In this document: piece by piece, positions 1 through 9,840 of the stretch | Layout: each line of letters begins with the position of its first letter | How positions within the stretch are numbered: the stretch's first letter is position 1 | Source: Mugil cephalus | Lineage: Eukaryota > Chordata > Actinopteri > Mugiliformes > Mugilidae | Length of the DNA: 64,000 bases | Reading direction: 5' to 3' | Assembly (NCBI RefSeq): GCF_022458985.1 | Contig: NC_061771.1 | Coordinates: 30,740,322 to 30,804,321, forward strand | Program-made: the position numbers and the translations under genes | Notes under the pieces: generated by a model | The model's database searches: none | What the model was told of the DNA's origin: nothing | Seen by the model: only the letters and a program-made list of their open reading frames with translations

Positions 1-859
1 GAGTCACATCCACTGCATACTGCTGGACCCTCTTCTGCTCAGCCTCAAGCAGCTTCTTCATGTCTTTACTGAGTGTCTCCTCCAGCTGAGTCACAGCTCT
101 CACCACAGTCCCCTCATATGATGGTGGATGGACGCTGACCTCTGTCCAGTCCTTGGTGGGTGGAGCAGCTTTCAGGGAGGAGAAGCTTTGGAGGAGGTGG
201 AGGTGGTCTTCAGACCGTAAGAGCTGCTTCATCTCAGAGCTCCTCTTCATCAGCTCAGAGACTTCCTGTTCCAGATCTTTGATGAAACCTTCAGCCTGTT
301 TCTCTGTTGTTTTCTGTTTGTCTTCGATCTCCTTTATGAGCTGGTCCAGGCCTCTCTCAACAGACTCCTTCAGAGCAGTGAAGACCTGAACACCTTCTGC
401 TTTCTGTCTGTCTGCAGCATCTTTACTCATCTTCACTGACTCTTTCATCTCCTCAATCTTCAGTCGTCTCTTCTGGATCATCTGCTGAATTTCATCCTCT
501 GTCTTCTCCAGCTCTGCCTTCTTTCCTTCATATTCTTCTTTCAGAGGAACAACATTATGTGTCTTGTGGTTTAATACAGAGCAGAGCATGCAGACACATG
601 CCTGGTCGGTCTTACAGAACAGTTCTAGACGTTTATCATGCTTCCTACACATCCTGTCTTCCAGGTTGTCCACAGGGTGGATAAGCTGATGTCTTTTCAG
701 GCGTGACATTGTCAGATGAGGCTCCAGGTGAGAGTCACAGTAGGAGAGCAGACACACCAGGCAGGACTTCAGGGCCTTCAGTTTGGTTCCAGTGCAGACG
801 TCACAGGGAACTTCTCCTGGTTTGGCAGCTTGTTGCTCTGAGCTGCTGCTGCTGGCTTT
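1..859 (-). pseudogene. RING-less TRIM copy in left palindrome arm, 3' part outside window
   Basis: Read on the minus strand, this is the TRIM family sequence from the Ser-rich linker through B-box (CxxC then CRKHDKPLELFC), the coiled coil and the start of PRY; it runs off the window edge while still open. The first about 80 codons (the whole RING) are missing. The family's internal codons for CTCAACAG now follow a pyrimidine-rich intron end, which gives a possible new splice acceptor at 860-862. Without a RING it could not be a normal E3 ligase; it could at most be a decoy that dimerises through the coiled coil. The mirror copy at 25709-27104 carries an extra A in an A-run that this copy lacks, so this copy may still be open. 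I call it a pseudogene because the only in-frame ATG seen lies inside the B-box region. Confidence 0.72.
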
Positions 860-1048
860 CTGTTGAGATAGAGAGGTTATAGATAATTAAGAGAGAAACA
901 CAGTTTAAGTAGAGATTTATTGTTATTGAACTTGAATTCTGTTCTACAGTTTAATTTAATCACATGTGAGTGGAACTTCCTGTTGGACTGAAGCTCTACG
1001 TTTTGATGCTGGTTGTTTAGCACAGTTAATATTATCAGCTGTACTCAC

Positions 1049-1230
1049 CAGTATTTGAGTCAGATGTTGAGAAAGAACAGATGAACTCAGATAAATTTTC
1101 TTCACACAGAAACACAGAGTCACTCTGACAAACTTTGAGTTTCATTTCAGTAAAGTTAAAGTTAAAGTTTAAATCTAGTCTTTCCAGTTTAGCTCCTCCT
1201 CTGACTGCAGCTCTATTTGTCACAGTTTAT
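1049..1230 (-). other. noncoding leader exon of the RING-less TRIM (approximate 5' end)
   Basis: The sequence ends on the minus strand in ...AAATACTG followed by the donor GTGAGT (1043-1048). It is homologous to the leader exons of every other TRIM copy in the window. The 5' limit is an estimate from where similarity among copies stays strong. The intron to the coding part is 860-1048. Confidence 0.5.
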
Positions 1231-1395
1231 TTCCTGCTTCACGTGGAGGTGTGATCAGTGTAAAATGTGGTGACATTTTTCCTCAGTTTATTTCCTGGTG
1301 TGACTTTATTGCAGCTAATCACACTTCTGGTGGTTGTTGTTTTTTCTGACCTCTGCTGGACACAGAGAAAAACTACCCCAGACTTCACTTTTATT

Positions 1396-1960
1396 CAATT
1401 AACCTTTATTTAACCAGGAAATATCCCATTGAGATTGAGAACCTCTTTTTCAAGGGAGTCCTAGCCAAGAGGCAGCAAACACAAATTACAGTTGCGTATT
1501 TACATAAAAAGGAAACAGAACTAAACACATTGTGAGAAACAAGTGCACATAATGGAATTGACCTCAATAACGCTCAGTTTGGATTTAAAAGTGCTCAAAA
1601 AAAATTAAGTCAGTTAGTTTCCAGTCTTTCTGTAGCATATTCCAAGCATGAGGTGCAGAGTAAACAAAAGCCCTTTTACCCAACTCCGTATGAGCATAAG
1701 GGACAGAAAGCAACAACTGATTTTGAGAACGAAAAGAATGAGGTGCAGCATTTCTCAAAGTAACTAAAGTGCAAATGTACGAATGCAGCAGTCCCAACAT
1801 TGCCTTATAAATGAATTAACGACGACAAACTCTTAGAGCCTGATTTACTTTAATCCCAAATAAGGACCTTATAGATTGTGCGTGCTGTTGGTTTAACGGG
1901 TTGTGGGTCATCTTAAAAGATTGCATGAGCAATTGACAACAGTTGCAAAAGTAGATACCG
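1396..1960 (-). mobile_element. LINE 3' end (L2/CR1-type non-LTR)
   Basis: On the minus strand the tail of a reverse-transcriptase ORF can be read (ELGKRAFVYSAPHAWN, typical of the C-terminus of fish L2/CR1-type LINEs). It is followed by the usual 3' end with 'cctggttaaataaagg'. It is truncated at the 5' side and inactive. The mirror copy is at about 24606-25172. Confidence 0.7.
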
Positions 1961-2189
1961 TTCTATTTAAATGAGGTTTTTTAGCCTTCTATCTCTTTTC
2001 ACCTGACAGAATAAGGCAGAGCAGACTGAATGAAAGCACAAAATGAAATTTTAAGAATTGGAAGCGTTAGTGCAAGAGGCAAATAAACATATTTTGGACT
2101 TAGTGCAAAGAAATATTAACATACCCAGGAGAACTCAAGAAGTACTGACACCAAAAGAATTAAGGTAACATGTAATGCTCTATATATCC

Positions 2190-2530
2190 ACCTCGCATAA
2201 TACACCTAACACACAGACTGCACCAAGAAACAATGATGGTGAATATACTACAGAGAATCCTCTACCATAAACAAATGGAACTGGAAACTTTTGATTACAC
2301 GGAGCACAACACAACAGATCTCAATACAGACATAGATACTGATAATAACTTATTATTTCACATAATGACAGTATGAAAACAATATTAATTCCGTGGGTAA
2401 ACTGTCAATAATACAGTTAAATAACAGAAGTATGTGTAAAAAATTAGATTATATAAACGAGTAACTGAAACTATTCACTCATCCCTTCAGTATCATTCAG
2501 TTTAGTTTGACTGAACGCTAGAACAGGAGA
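2190..2530 (+). mobile_element. LINE ORF2 fragment (start of endonuclease domain)
   Basis: A degenerate frame contains a peptide resembling the N-terminal edge of a LINE AP-endonuclease (pattern LSIIQLNSRSM...THPFS). It is better preserved in the related copy at 44600-45000. No intact ORF remains. It is part of a block of about 800 bp shared by both arms and the 44.6 kb region. Confidence 0.5.
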
Positions 2531-3866
2531 ACAGGAAGTAAATCCAAGTTCAGTGAAACATGTAGATATTTGTTAGCATCCCTGCTAATAAACCACTACC
2601 CCTAACACCAACCAATGAGGATGATGGTCTGCTCCAGATTATTTTATTCCATCCTTCTAGTGTTGTAGAAAACAACAGATAAAACTCTAGAAGTGTCCGA
2701 GATGACCATGTGTATTCAGATTCCTAGTTAAGCTAACAAATGCTAACATTGCCATTGCTGTTGTTTAAAGTTTGTCAGTTCCCCTGAACACATCCATCTG
2801 ATACTTTTCTTTGGTGCATTGAGAACAAGTCAACACATGGCGGCCATCTTTATGTACAGTCTGTTGTCAGGTGCAGTTTACTCATTTTGTTAGCTAGCTG
2901 GATGGCTAACTACAAAAGAAGTGACCTAAAACAGCGTCCCATCTAGGAAACATTCTTTAGAGCTAAAGGGGTCATATGGTATATATATTATAACTTTTTA
3001 TGATGTTTTATCAAGTTCACTTTTCTTTTTAAAGTTACTCAGGTCAAAATTTGAAGTAATATTTCTAATGGACTATTCTTCACTCATTCTTTGGATCATT
3101 AAATTATTTCATTAATCAGCTGTACATCTAAGAAAAGGTATGTTTGTTTTCTATTTCTGTTCAATAAAGTTGAGTTGTTGTTCGATCAGAGTGACTCTGG
3201 AACTTCAGAACCAAAATCTAAGGAAGATGAACTCAGGTGGAGTTACCAGCCTGGGATACCTGGCCGTACTGAGCCTACACAAGTTACACATCCAGGTATT
3301 TGGACTGAACTTGGTCACATGGTCATATGGTCCTGTGGGCTGGACCAGAACAAGAGACTGATGAAAGCTTCTTCTACTTGACCTACCTGCTTCTGTGAGG
3401 GAGGAAGACAAATTGCTTCAAATGACGATCAAACCTCTGTTTTTTAAAATATTTCTGAGCAAAAACTAGTGAATGAAACCATGTTAAAGGTGATGACACC
3501 AGAAATAAACATAGTTTACACAGCCCAGTACACAGTCCTTGGCCTTTAATTGGAGCTTATTTTGCAATCATCACAATTTACACACGAGTGCTTTTCAGGA
3601 TGGATCTGGGGTGAAGAGTTTCATGAATCAACAGTTCAAAACCAGTTCAAAAACCAACAGTTCGAAAAAGGTTTTACCATAATTCACAATAACATGTTTT
3701 TATTCCAACATAATCAGTTTGTACCGTATCTCTCTAATCCATTGATATCTTTGCAATCTCAGCTGTACCAGTATTGTAGTATTAAAGCATATGTGTACAG
3801 AGTGTGAATCAAGAGTGAAGATCAATAAGTTCATTCATTGACCTCAAAGCTTCATCATTAAATGGA
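2531..3866. other. gene-free stretch; TRIM 3' flank at its right end
   Basis: No convincing gene is seen. The stretch from about 3540 to 3866 is the 3' untranslated and flanking part of the TRIM at 3867-5510, with homologues beside other TRIM copies (for example about 12,000-12,140 and 27,340-27,530). A polyadenylation hexamer AATAAA lies on the minus strand at 3699-3704, about 165 bases past the stop codon. 3130-3420 has short open frames on both strands but no recognisable domain. Confidence 0.6.
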
Positions 3867-5510
3867 TCAGACAGTTTGATTGACAGGACAGATGATCAGA
3901 GGTGCAGAGTTTTTACCACCATCATTTGTGCAGGGACTGAAGTATGGATAAAGTTTGTCAGTGAAGGAGCAGTCAGTAAAGGAGTAGATAAGAGCTGCAG
4001 TATCTACATCATGAAAAGAGACCAGACCCTCCTCATAATCCACAAACACCTCCACCTTCTCAGGACGAGAACCAAGAGAGAGACGCACTGGACGACTAGT
4101 ATTGGCTGTATACTTATTTCCATTTCTCAAACTTAGAGACCAGAAACCATTCTTAGAACTTGCTATAATGTCTCCCTTCCTGTTGACTGACTCTCGGGCC
4201 ACTCCTAGATCCCAGTCAGTTTTTCCTTTAACCTGAACCTGAAAGTAAAATCTGCCTGAAGAGAAACTCTTCTTTCCCAAAACACTAACACAATATGAAA
4301 ATCTCTCTGGGTTGTCTGGAAGATTTTTCCTCTCATCACCACAATGAACTTGTTTTCCATCATCAGACAGGATGAGTGCAGGATGTGCTGTATCAGGATC
4401 TAGAGTCACATCCACTGCATACTGCTGGACCCTCTTCAGCTCAGCCTCAACCAGCTTCTTCATGTCTTTACTGAGTGTCTCCTCCAGCTGAGTCACAGCT
4501 CTCCCCACAATCCCCTCATATGATGGTGGATGGACGCTGACCTCTGTCCAGTCCTTGGTGTGTGGAGCATCTTTCAGGGAGGAGAAGCTTTGGAGGAGGT
4601 AGAGGTGGTCTTCAGAGCGTGAGAGCTGCTTTACCTCAGAGCTAATCTTCATCAGCTCAGAGACTTCCTGTTCCAGATCTTTGATGAAACCTTCAGCCTG
4701 TTTCTCTGTTGTTTTCTGTTTGTCTTCGATCTCCTTTATGAGCTGGTCCAGGCCTCTCTCAACAGACTCCTTAAGAGCAGTGAAGACCTGAACACCTTCT
4801 GCTTTCTCTCTGTCTGCAGCAGCTTTACTCATCTTCACTGACTCTTTCATCTCCTCAATCTTCAGTCGTCTCTTCTGGATCATCTGCTGAATTTCATCCT
4901 CTGTCTTCCCCAGCTCTGCCTTCTTTCCTTCATATTCTTCTTTCAGAGGAACAACATCATGTGTCTTGTGGTCTAAAACAGGGCAGAGCATGCAGACACA
5001 TGTCTGGTCAGTCTTACAGAACAGCTCCAGAGGTTTATCGTGCTTCCTACACATCCTGTCTTCCAGGTTGTCCACAGGGTGGATCAGCTGATGTGTTTTC
5101 AGACGTGACACTGTCAGATGAGGCTCCAGGTGAGAGTCACAGTAGGAGAGCAGACACACCAGGCAAGACTTCAGGGCCTTCAGTTTGGTTCCAGTGCAGA
5201 CGTCACAGGGAACTTCTCCTGGTTTGGCAGCTCGTTGTTCTGAGCTGCTGCTTTTGGCGTTCTGTTGAGCTTCATGTCTGAACTCAGCAACCATCTCATG
5301 GATGAAACTGTTGATGTTAAGTTCAGGTCTTTTCACAAACACTTTTTTACACAGTGGACACTTAGATAGATGAGCAGTATCCCAGTGCTCAGTGATGCAG
5401 AGTTTGCAGAAGTTGTGTCCACATGGTGTAGAGACTGGATCAGTGAACACATCCAGACAGATGGAGCACAGAAACTGATCTTCAGATCTCAGAGAGCTGG
5501 CAGCAGACAT
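3867..5510 (-). CDS. TRIM E3 ubiquitin ligase, TRIM39/bloodthirsty-like, intact (left arm)
   Basis: 547 residues in one coding exon. The RING is residues 15-54, with zinc ligands C15, C18, C30, H32, C35, C38, C51 and C54. A B-box1-like zinc cluster starts at C102, and B-box2 is about 154-184 (C154, H157, C165, C173, C176, H181, H184). A coiled coil covers about 190-330, and PRY/SPRY runs from about 366 (LDPDTAHP) to the end, with WDLGV and VDYEEGLVSF motifs. The family joins ubiquitin to targets chosen by SPRY, usually in the cytoplasm; in fish such expansions are tied to innate immunity. The start is the ATG nine bases after the acceptor (TTGTTGTCAG). A leader exon ending at 5712 joins across the intron 5520-5711. 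The protein differs from its mirror copy at 21056-22699 at about nine residues. Family and domains are sure; the exact orthologue is not. Confidence 0.95.
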   Translation of the reverse strand: MSAASSLRSEDQFLCSICLDVFTDPVSTPCGHNFCKLCITEHWDTAHLSKCPLCKKVFVKRPELNINSFIHEMVAEFRHEAQQNAKSSSSEQRAAKPGEVPCDVCTGTKLKALKSCLVCLLSYCDSHLEPHLTVSRLKTHQLIHPVDNLEDRMCRKHDKPLELFCKTDQTCVCMLCPVLDHKTHDVVPLKEEYEGKKAELGKTEDEIQQMIQKRRLKIEEMKESVKMSKAAADREKAEGVQVFTALKESVERGLDQLIKEIEDKQKTTEKQAEGFIKDLEQEVSELMKISSEVKQLSRSEDHLYLLQSFSSLKDAPHTKDWTEVSVHPPSYEGIVGRAVTQLEETLSKDMKKLVEAELKRVQQYAVDVTLDPDTAHPALILSDDGKQVHCGDERKNLPDNPERFSYCVSVLGKKSFSSGRFYFQVQVKGKTDWDLGVARESVNRKGDIIASSKNGFWSLSLRNGNKYTANTSRPVRLSLGSRPEKVEVFVDYEEGLVSFHDVDTAALIYSFTDCSFTDKLYPYFSPCTNDGGKNSAPLIICPVNQTV

Positions 5511-5870
5511 ATCTACACACTGACAACAAGAGAAAAAGAGAGAAAAACACAGTTAAAGTAGAGATTTATTGATTACTGATAAGTTATTGAACTTCTAAAG
5601 AAACATGCCGAGTCAGTGTGAAGTGGAAAGAGTGGAACTTCCTGTTGGACTGAAGCTCTAAGTTTTGATGCTGGTTGTTGAAACACAGTAAATATTATAA
5701 GCTGTACTCACCAGTATTTGAGTCAAATGTTGAGAAAGAACAGATGAACCCAGTTGAGTTTTCTTCAGACAGAAACCAAGAGTATACTGGACTACAGCTC
5801 TGCCGTCGCTCTGACAAACTTTGACTTTCACGTCAGGAAAGTGACGTTTAATCTGGTCGTTACACTTTGA
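5511..5870 (-). other. leader exon and first intron of the 3867-5510 TRIM
   Basis: Coding exon 2 begins at 5519. The intron is 5520-5711, with donor GTGAGT at its 5' end and acceptor CTTGTTGTCAG. The noncoding leader runs from 5712 to roughly 5870; its transcription start is not determinable here. The same leader is found beside the other TRIM copies. 5871-6289 is upstream sequence with no gene seen. Confidence 0.6.
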
Positions 5871-6289
5871 ACTCTCATGCTTCAGTATCAGATGGGATCA
5901 GTTTTAAAATGCACTGACATTTTTGCTTATTTTATTTCCTGGTATGATTTTATTGCAGCTCGTAAAAAGATTGTAAATGTGTTTTTCAGTCCTTATCAGC
6001 TCCATCAGAGTTCAAACTCCTCTGATGGTTGTTGTCTTTTCTTACCTCTGCTGGATATAGAGAAGAACTACACCAGAGTTCACTTTCATTAACAACAACC
6101 ACAAACTCTGAAAGCTTTTCTGAACACACTGACTCTTTTGTAAACTCACATTCAGTTTGAATCATTGTTTCTCTAGGAAGATCAAATGCGTTCTTCAGAT
6201 CAGGTTACATTACTCTTGTGGTGACTTTGTATATTTAGTGCTGTGTATTGGGTACGCGTTGTTCTTGCCATGAAATGAGACGCTAGGAC

Positions 6290-6850
6290 TCATGCCGAGA
6301 ATAAAACAGGAAGTTTCAATAGAAGATCCTTCCAGGCAAAGAGTTTGAAGTCTTCACAGGGAATCAAGTTGAAGAGCTTGTAACTCTGTTGCAATGAGTT
6401 CCACGTTGTCGAGGCAGAGTAAGAAAATGACAGTCTGTCAAGCTCTGTATGGATTGAGGAAACAGTGAGAGTGACATAAATAGTGAAGAGAGTGAGTCCT
6501 AAGACAGAACCTTGTGGAACACTCTTAGCAACATCGGGAAAGCATGAGGAGAGACCACTGAGTTGCACACATTGCTTATGGTTGGAGAGAGATTCTGAGA
6601 ATTAGCCAACAGCTTGGTCTGACAGGCCTATGAGTGACAGACTCTGACATAACATCCCATGGTCAACAGAATCAAATGCCTTGGACAAATCACACTTCAC
6701 ATTGTCCAAGGCTTCCACAACATCATTTAAGACTTTCACGGAAGTAGTATGTACTGTTCTATGTTGCTTCTGAAAACCAGGCTGATGAGGAGAAAAAATA
6801 CAACGCAAACATGATAACTCCTTGATCTGATCATTCAGCAGTCTCAAGTG
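6290..6850 (-). mobile_element. LINE reverse-transcriptase relic with internal deletion
   Basis: Minus-strand frames read RT motifs (DLSKAFDSVDHGML, VPQGSVLGL), then jump straight to the ORF C-terminal signature (TELDRLSFSYSASTTWNSL). The palm core including the YADD/FADD box has therefore been lost. Several frameshifts and stops are present. It is likely from the same broad family as the LINE at 7500-9375. The mirror copy is at 19716-20280. Confidence 0.75.
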
Positions 6851-6879
6851 CCTTAGCTAAGGTATAACTCCTTCACATG

Positions 6880-7215
6880 AACCATCGCGGTAGAGCGGCC
6901 GTCCAATAACTGAAAGGTTGGTGGTTTGATTTCGCCCTATCCATTGTGTCTGTCTTTGTGTCCTTGGGAAAAGACACTTTACCTGCAGTGTGAACTACTA
7001 CTTGTGTATGATTGTGAGTGGCTGATGTTGGTGGGGATTGGAGAGGCCGTATTGGCAGCCATGTTTCCGTCAACCTGCCCCAGGGCATCTGTGACTAGGG
7101 GAATTTACTACCAACAGGGTTGTGACTGTGCGAGCGAATGAACGATGCATTTAGTTGTAAAGTGCTTTGACTGTCGGTGATAAGAAGCTATATAAAACCT
7201 ATGTAATATTATTAT
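6880..7215 (+). mobile_element. tRNA-derived SINE
   Basis: An A-box-like GGTAGAGCGGCCG is followed by a B-box-like GGTTTGATTTC, then the 'gtgtccttgggaaaagacac' module. The end resembles a LINE tail (aagtgctttgactgtc...ctatataaaacc) before an A-rich run. This is the architecture of a common teleost SINE. Same family as the SINEs at 12440, 13573 and 39085. The mirror copy is on the minus strand at about 19350-19690. Confidence 0.7.
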
Positions 7216-7499
7216 TGAAAAAAAAACATAATACACAAACAGAAACAATCACATACAACATGCAGAAGACTTTTGTTTACAAAAACCCACAGTTCCCACT
7301 AATGTTGGTTTAATGTTTGGTACTAGTGTTTCTCTCTGTCCTCTGTCTTATTTTCTTATCTTGGTTTTATTTTGTTCATGGGCTGTAACCTTTGTCCAGG
7401 GTGCAGTCAGTCTCCAGCCAATGACAGCACAGAGTATGACAACAGGACTCCAACAAAACAAATGAGCTGGTCCTGATCAGCTTGAACCCTACTTTCTTA

Positions 7500-9375
7500 A
7501 GTTGGCTGCGGACTTCATTGCTTAGCCTTTATCAATTTTATACAATCTCAGCCTTCTTAATAGTGAGGTCCCAAATATATGGAAGTCTGCCTTCATTCTT
7601 CCCCTGTTAAAAGGGGGAGATCCCACATTAGTGAACAATTATAGGCCGATTTCGAAGTTGTGCATTTTAGGAAAGTTCTTCGAAAGATTTGTCAGCAACC
7701 AATTAAAAGATTTCCTTGAGAAAGCTAATATCTTATCAAGATATCAATCTGGCTTTAGAAAAAAAAAAAAACACAGCACTGTTTCTGCAGCCCTCAAGGT
7801 TTTAAATGACATCATTCAAGCATTGGACTTAAAGAAAATGTGTGTTGCGTTATTTATAGACTTATCCAAGGCATTTGACACTGTTGATCATAATATCCTG
7901 ATTAATATATTGCATAAAATAGACTTATCTGAGCATGCAGTTTCTTGGTTTAAGAATTATTTATTGGATAGATCACAGTGTGTCCAGACGGCAAGGTCCT
8001 CATCAAAAGTTTTTAGGGTTTCAAAGGGGGTACAAGGGCTGCCTTTAGGGTCCATCCTGTTTTCAATCGATAAAAATGATCTTGCGACAATTTGTCGGAT
8101 GCTTTGTATCATTTCTATGCAGATGATACAATAATTTATTGTTTTTCATCGACTGTTGTGCAAGCTTTCACTCTTTTACAATCAGCCTTTGATGTTGTTC
8201 GGGCTCGTCTGCAAAGACTGAAGCTGGTTTTTTGAATACTGATAAGACGAAGGTCATGATTTTTTTCTAGGGCTACTGTGTTGTCAAAAAATCTCCCCTT
8301 TTTAACCTGCCAGGGTACAACCATTGAGCTGGTCTCGTCTTATAAATACCTGGGTTTCCATGTTGATGAACGTCTCTCTTTTAAATACCATATTTCAAGT
8401 CTAGTCTCTAAACTTAAGGTAAAATTAGGCTTTTACTTTAGGAATAGATCTTGCTTCTCTCATGGAGCCAGGAAACGCCTCGTGTCTGCAACCTTTCTTC
8501 CAGTGCTCGATTATGGTGATGTATTGTACATGCATGCACAGTCACATGTTTACGCTCTCTGGATACTGTGTGTCATTGTGCCTTGTGGTTTGTCTGTGGT
8601 TGAAAGAATCTAACCCATCACTGCACTTTGTACAAAAAGGCTGAATGGTCATCCCTGTCTGTTAGAAGATTTACACTTTGGTTAACTTTTATTTACAAAG
8701 CTCTACTTGGTATGGTCCCATCCTATCTCAGAATTTATCTTGTCAGGAACTATGGACGTTATAACCTGCGATCCACTGGGTTCTTTACTTTGACTGTCTC
8801 TCGTGTCTTTACAGAATTGGAGAAAAGGGCATTTCGTTATACTGCTCTCTCTGCATGGAACTCCCTGCTAGATGACTTACAATGGCCGGACCTGATCCCC
8901 CTAGATAGCTTTGTTGAAATTCTTAAAACGAAGGAACTCGAAAGCATTGGACTTTGTCACCATTTTAAATCAGATGTTACATGTCTTTAATCCATCTCTG
9001 ATGTTTCATTTTATTTATCTATTGTTACGTCCCGGCTCGAGAGGCGCAACATAAAAGTGGAGACACATGATGGAGTTTCAAAAAGTATTTATTTTTACAA
9101 GAAGGGACAGAAAAACAGGTGAGCCATGGTGAGCTTCTGCAGTGGAAAAATCATCCCCCAGGCCTCTTCAACAGGCCTTTTAGTCAGTCTTCTCAGGTGT
9201 GGCTGATTAAGGTGATTAGGCACTGGCCAAACACACCTGTATAGCCAGTGAAAATGCAAAGGGCGTAACACTATGTATTTCTATCTCCTGAAATTCTGCT
9301 GCCTCTCGGCCAGGTCGCTTTTGAAAAAGAGATTCTATATCTCAATAAGACTTACCTGGTTAAATAAAGGAAAAA
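7500..9375 (+). mobile_element. LINE (L2/CR1-type) RT region and 3' end, broken
   Basis: The RT domain is readable in pieces: NNYRPISKLCILGKFFERFV, then SGFRKKKKHSTVSAALKVLN, LFIDLSKAFDTVDHNIL, KGVQGLPLGSILFS and the C-terminal TELEKRAFRYTALSAWNSL. Frameshifts separate the pieces near 8130 and 8610. The 3' tail (acctggttaaataaagg) lies at about 9355-9375. A solo LTR (9023-9270) sits inside the 3' untranslated part. It lacks the endonuclease end and is inactive. Confidence 0.85.
9023..9270 (-). mobile_element. solo LTR (248 bp) with 4-bp target duplication, nested in the LINE
   Basis: The element begins TGTTACG and ends CGTAACA, and is flanked on both sides by CTAT (9019-9022 and 9271-9274). 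TG...CA ends plus a 4- to 6-bp target duplication are diagnostic of LTR-retrotransposon integration. A minus-strand AATAAA near the far end sets its orientation. No internal coding region remains, so it is a recombined solo LTR, probably Ty3/gypsy-type. The mirror copy is at 17294-17541. Confidence 0.8.
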
Positions 9376-9499
9376 AAAAATATTCTCGGATTTACTTAAA
9401 TGCAATTTTCTCACCACCACGCCGCCTCTTTTCATTTACTTCAAAGCTCATTCAACCACTTCTGCTCTCTGGACTGGACACTCTCCACATGTAACCTCC

Positions 9500-9840
9500 A
9501 ACCGAGAGTGGATAGATGCAGGTGTTTTCAGATGGACTGGGAAGATATACCCAGTCTCCATAATTATGTATAAAAATCTGTTATGGTCTGATGAGACCAG
9601 AATTGATTCTTTCGCCCAAACTTATCAGAGGTATGTTTGGCTCAACAAGAAAGAGCACTGTAGCCTCTGTGAAGCAAGGTGGTCACTGCATCATGTTCTG
9701 GGGGGCTGCTGATCTTCATCTGGAACCTGGACTCCAAGTCATGAGTCACTTTTTGAACAGAACCTTCAGGTGTTTGTTAGAAAGACAACTTAAAGATAGT
9801 CTTAATCATAACCTATGATTCCATCTGTCTGCTCAGCCTG
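9500..9840 (+). mobile_element. Tc1-type transposase fragment
   Basis: Plus-strand frames give the transposase core: LWSDETRIDSF, then QRYVWLNKKSTVASVKQGG and IMFWG. This is the Tc1 DDE region with a frameshift between the first two parts. No terminal inverted repeats are recognised. The mirror copy is at about 16740-17060 and a related fragment is at 29390-29610. Confidence 0.75.

Noticed and set aside
3140-3420. Overlapping open frames on both strands at 3140-3420 (and the mirror at 23,159-23,430)
   Set aside because: About 70 codons each, no domain, no homologue recognised, no splice context.
4961-5281. Antisense open frames of about 106 and 78 codons opposite the B-box and coiled-coil parts of many TRIM copies
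   Set aside because: They recur because the sense sequence is conserved; they have no recognisable domain and no start context. They are shadows of the real gene.
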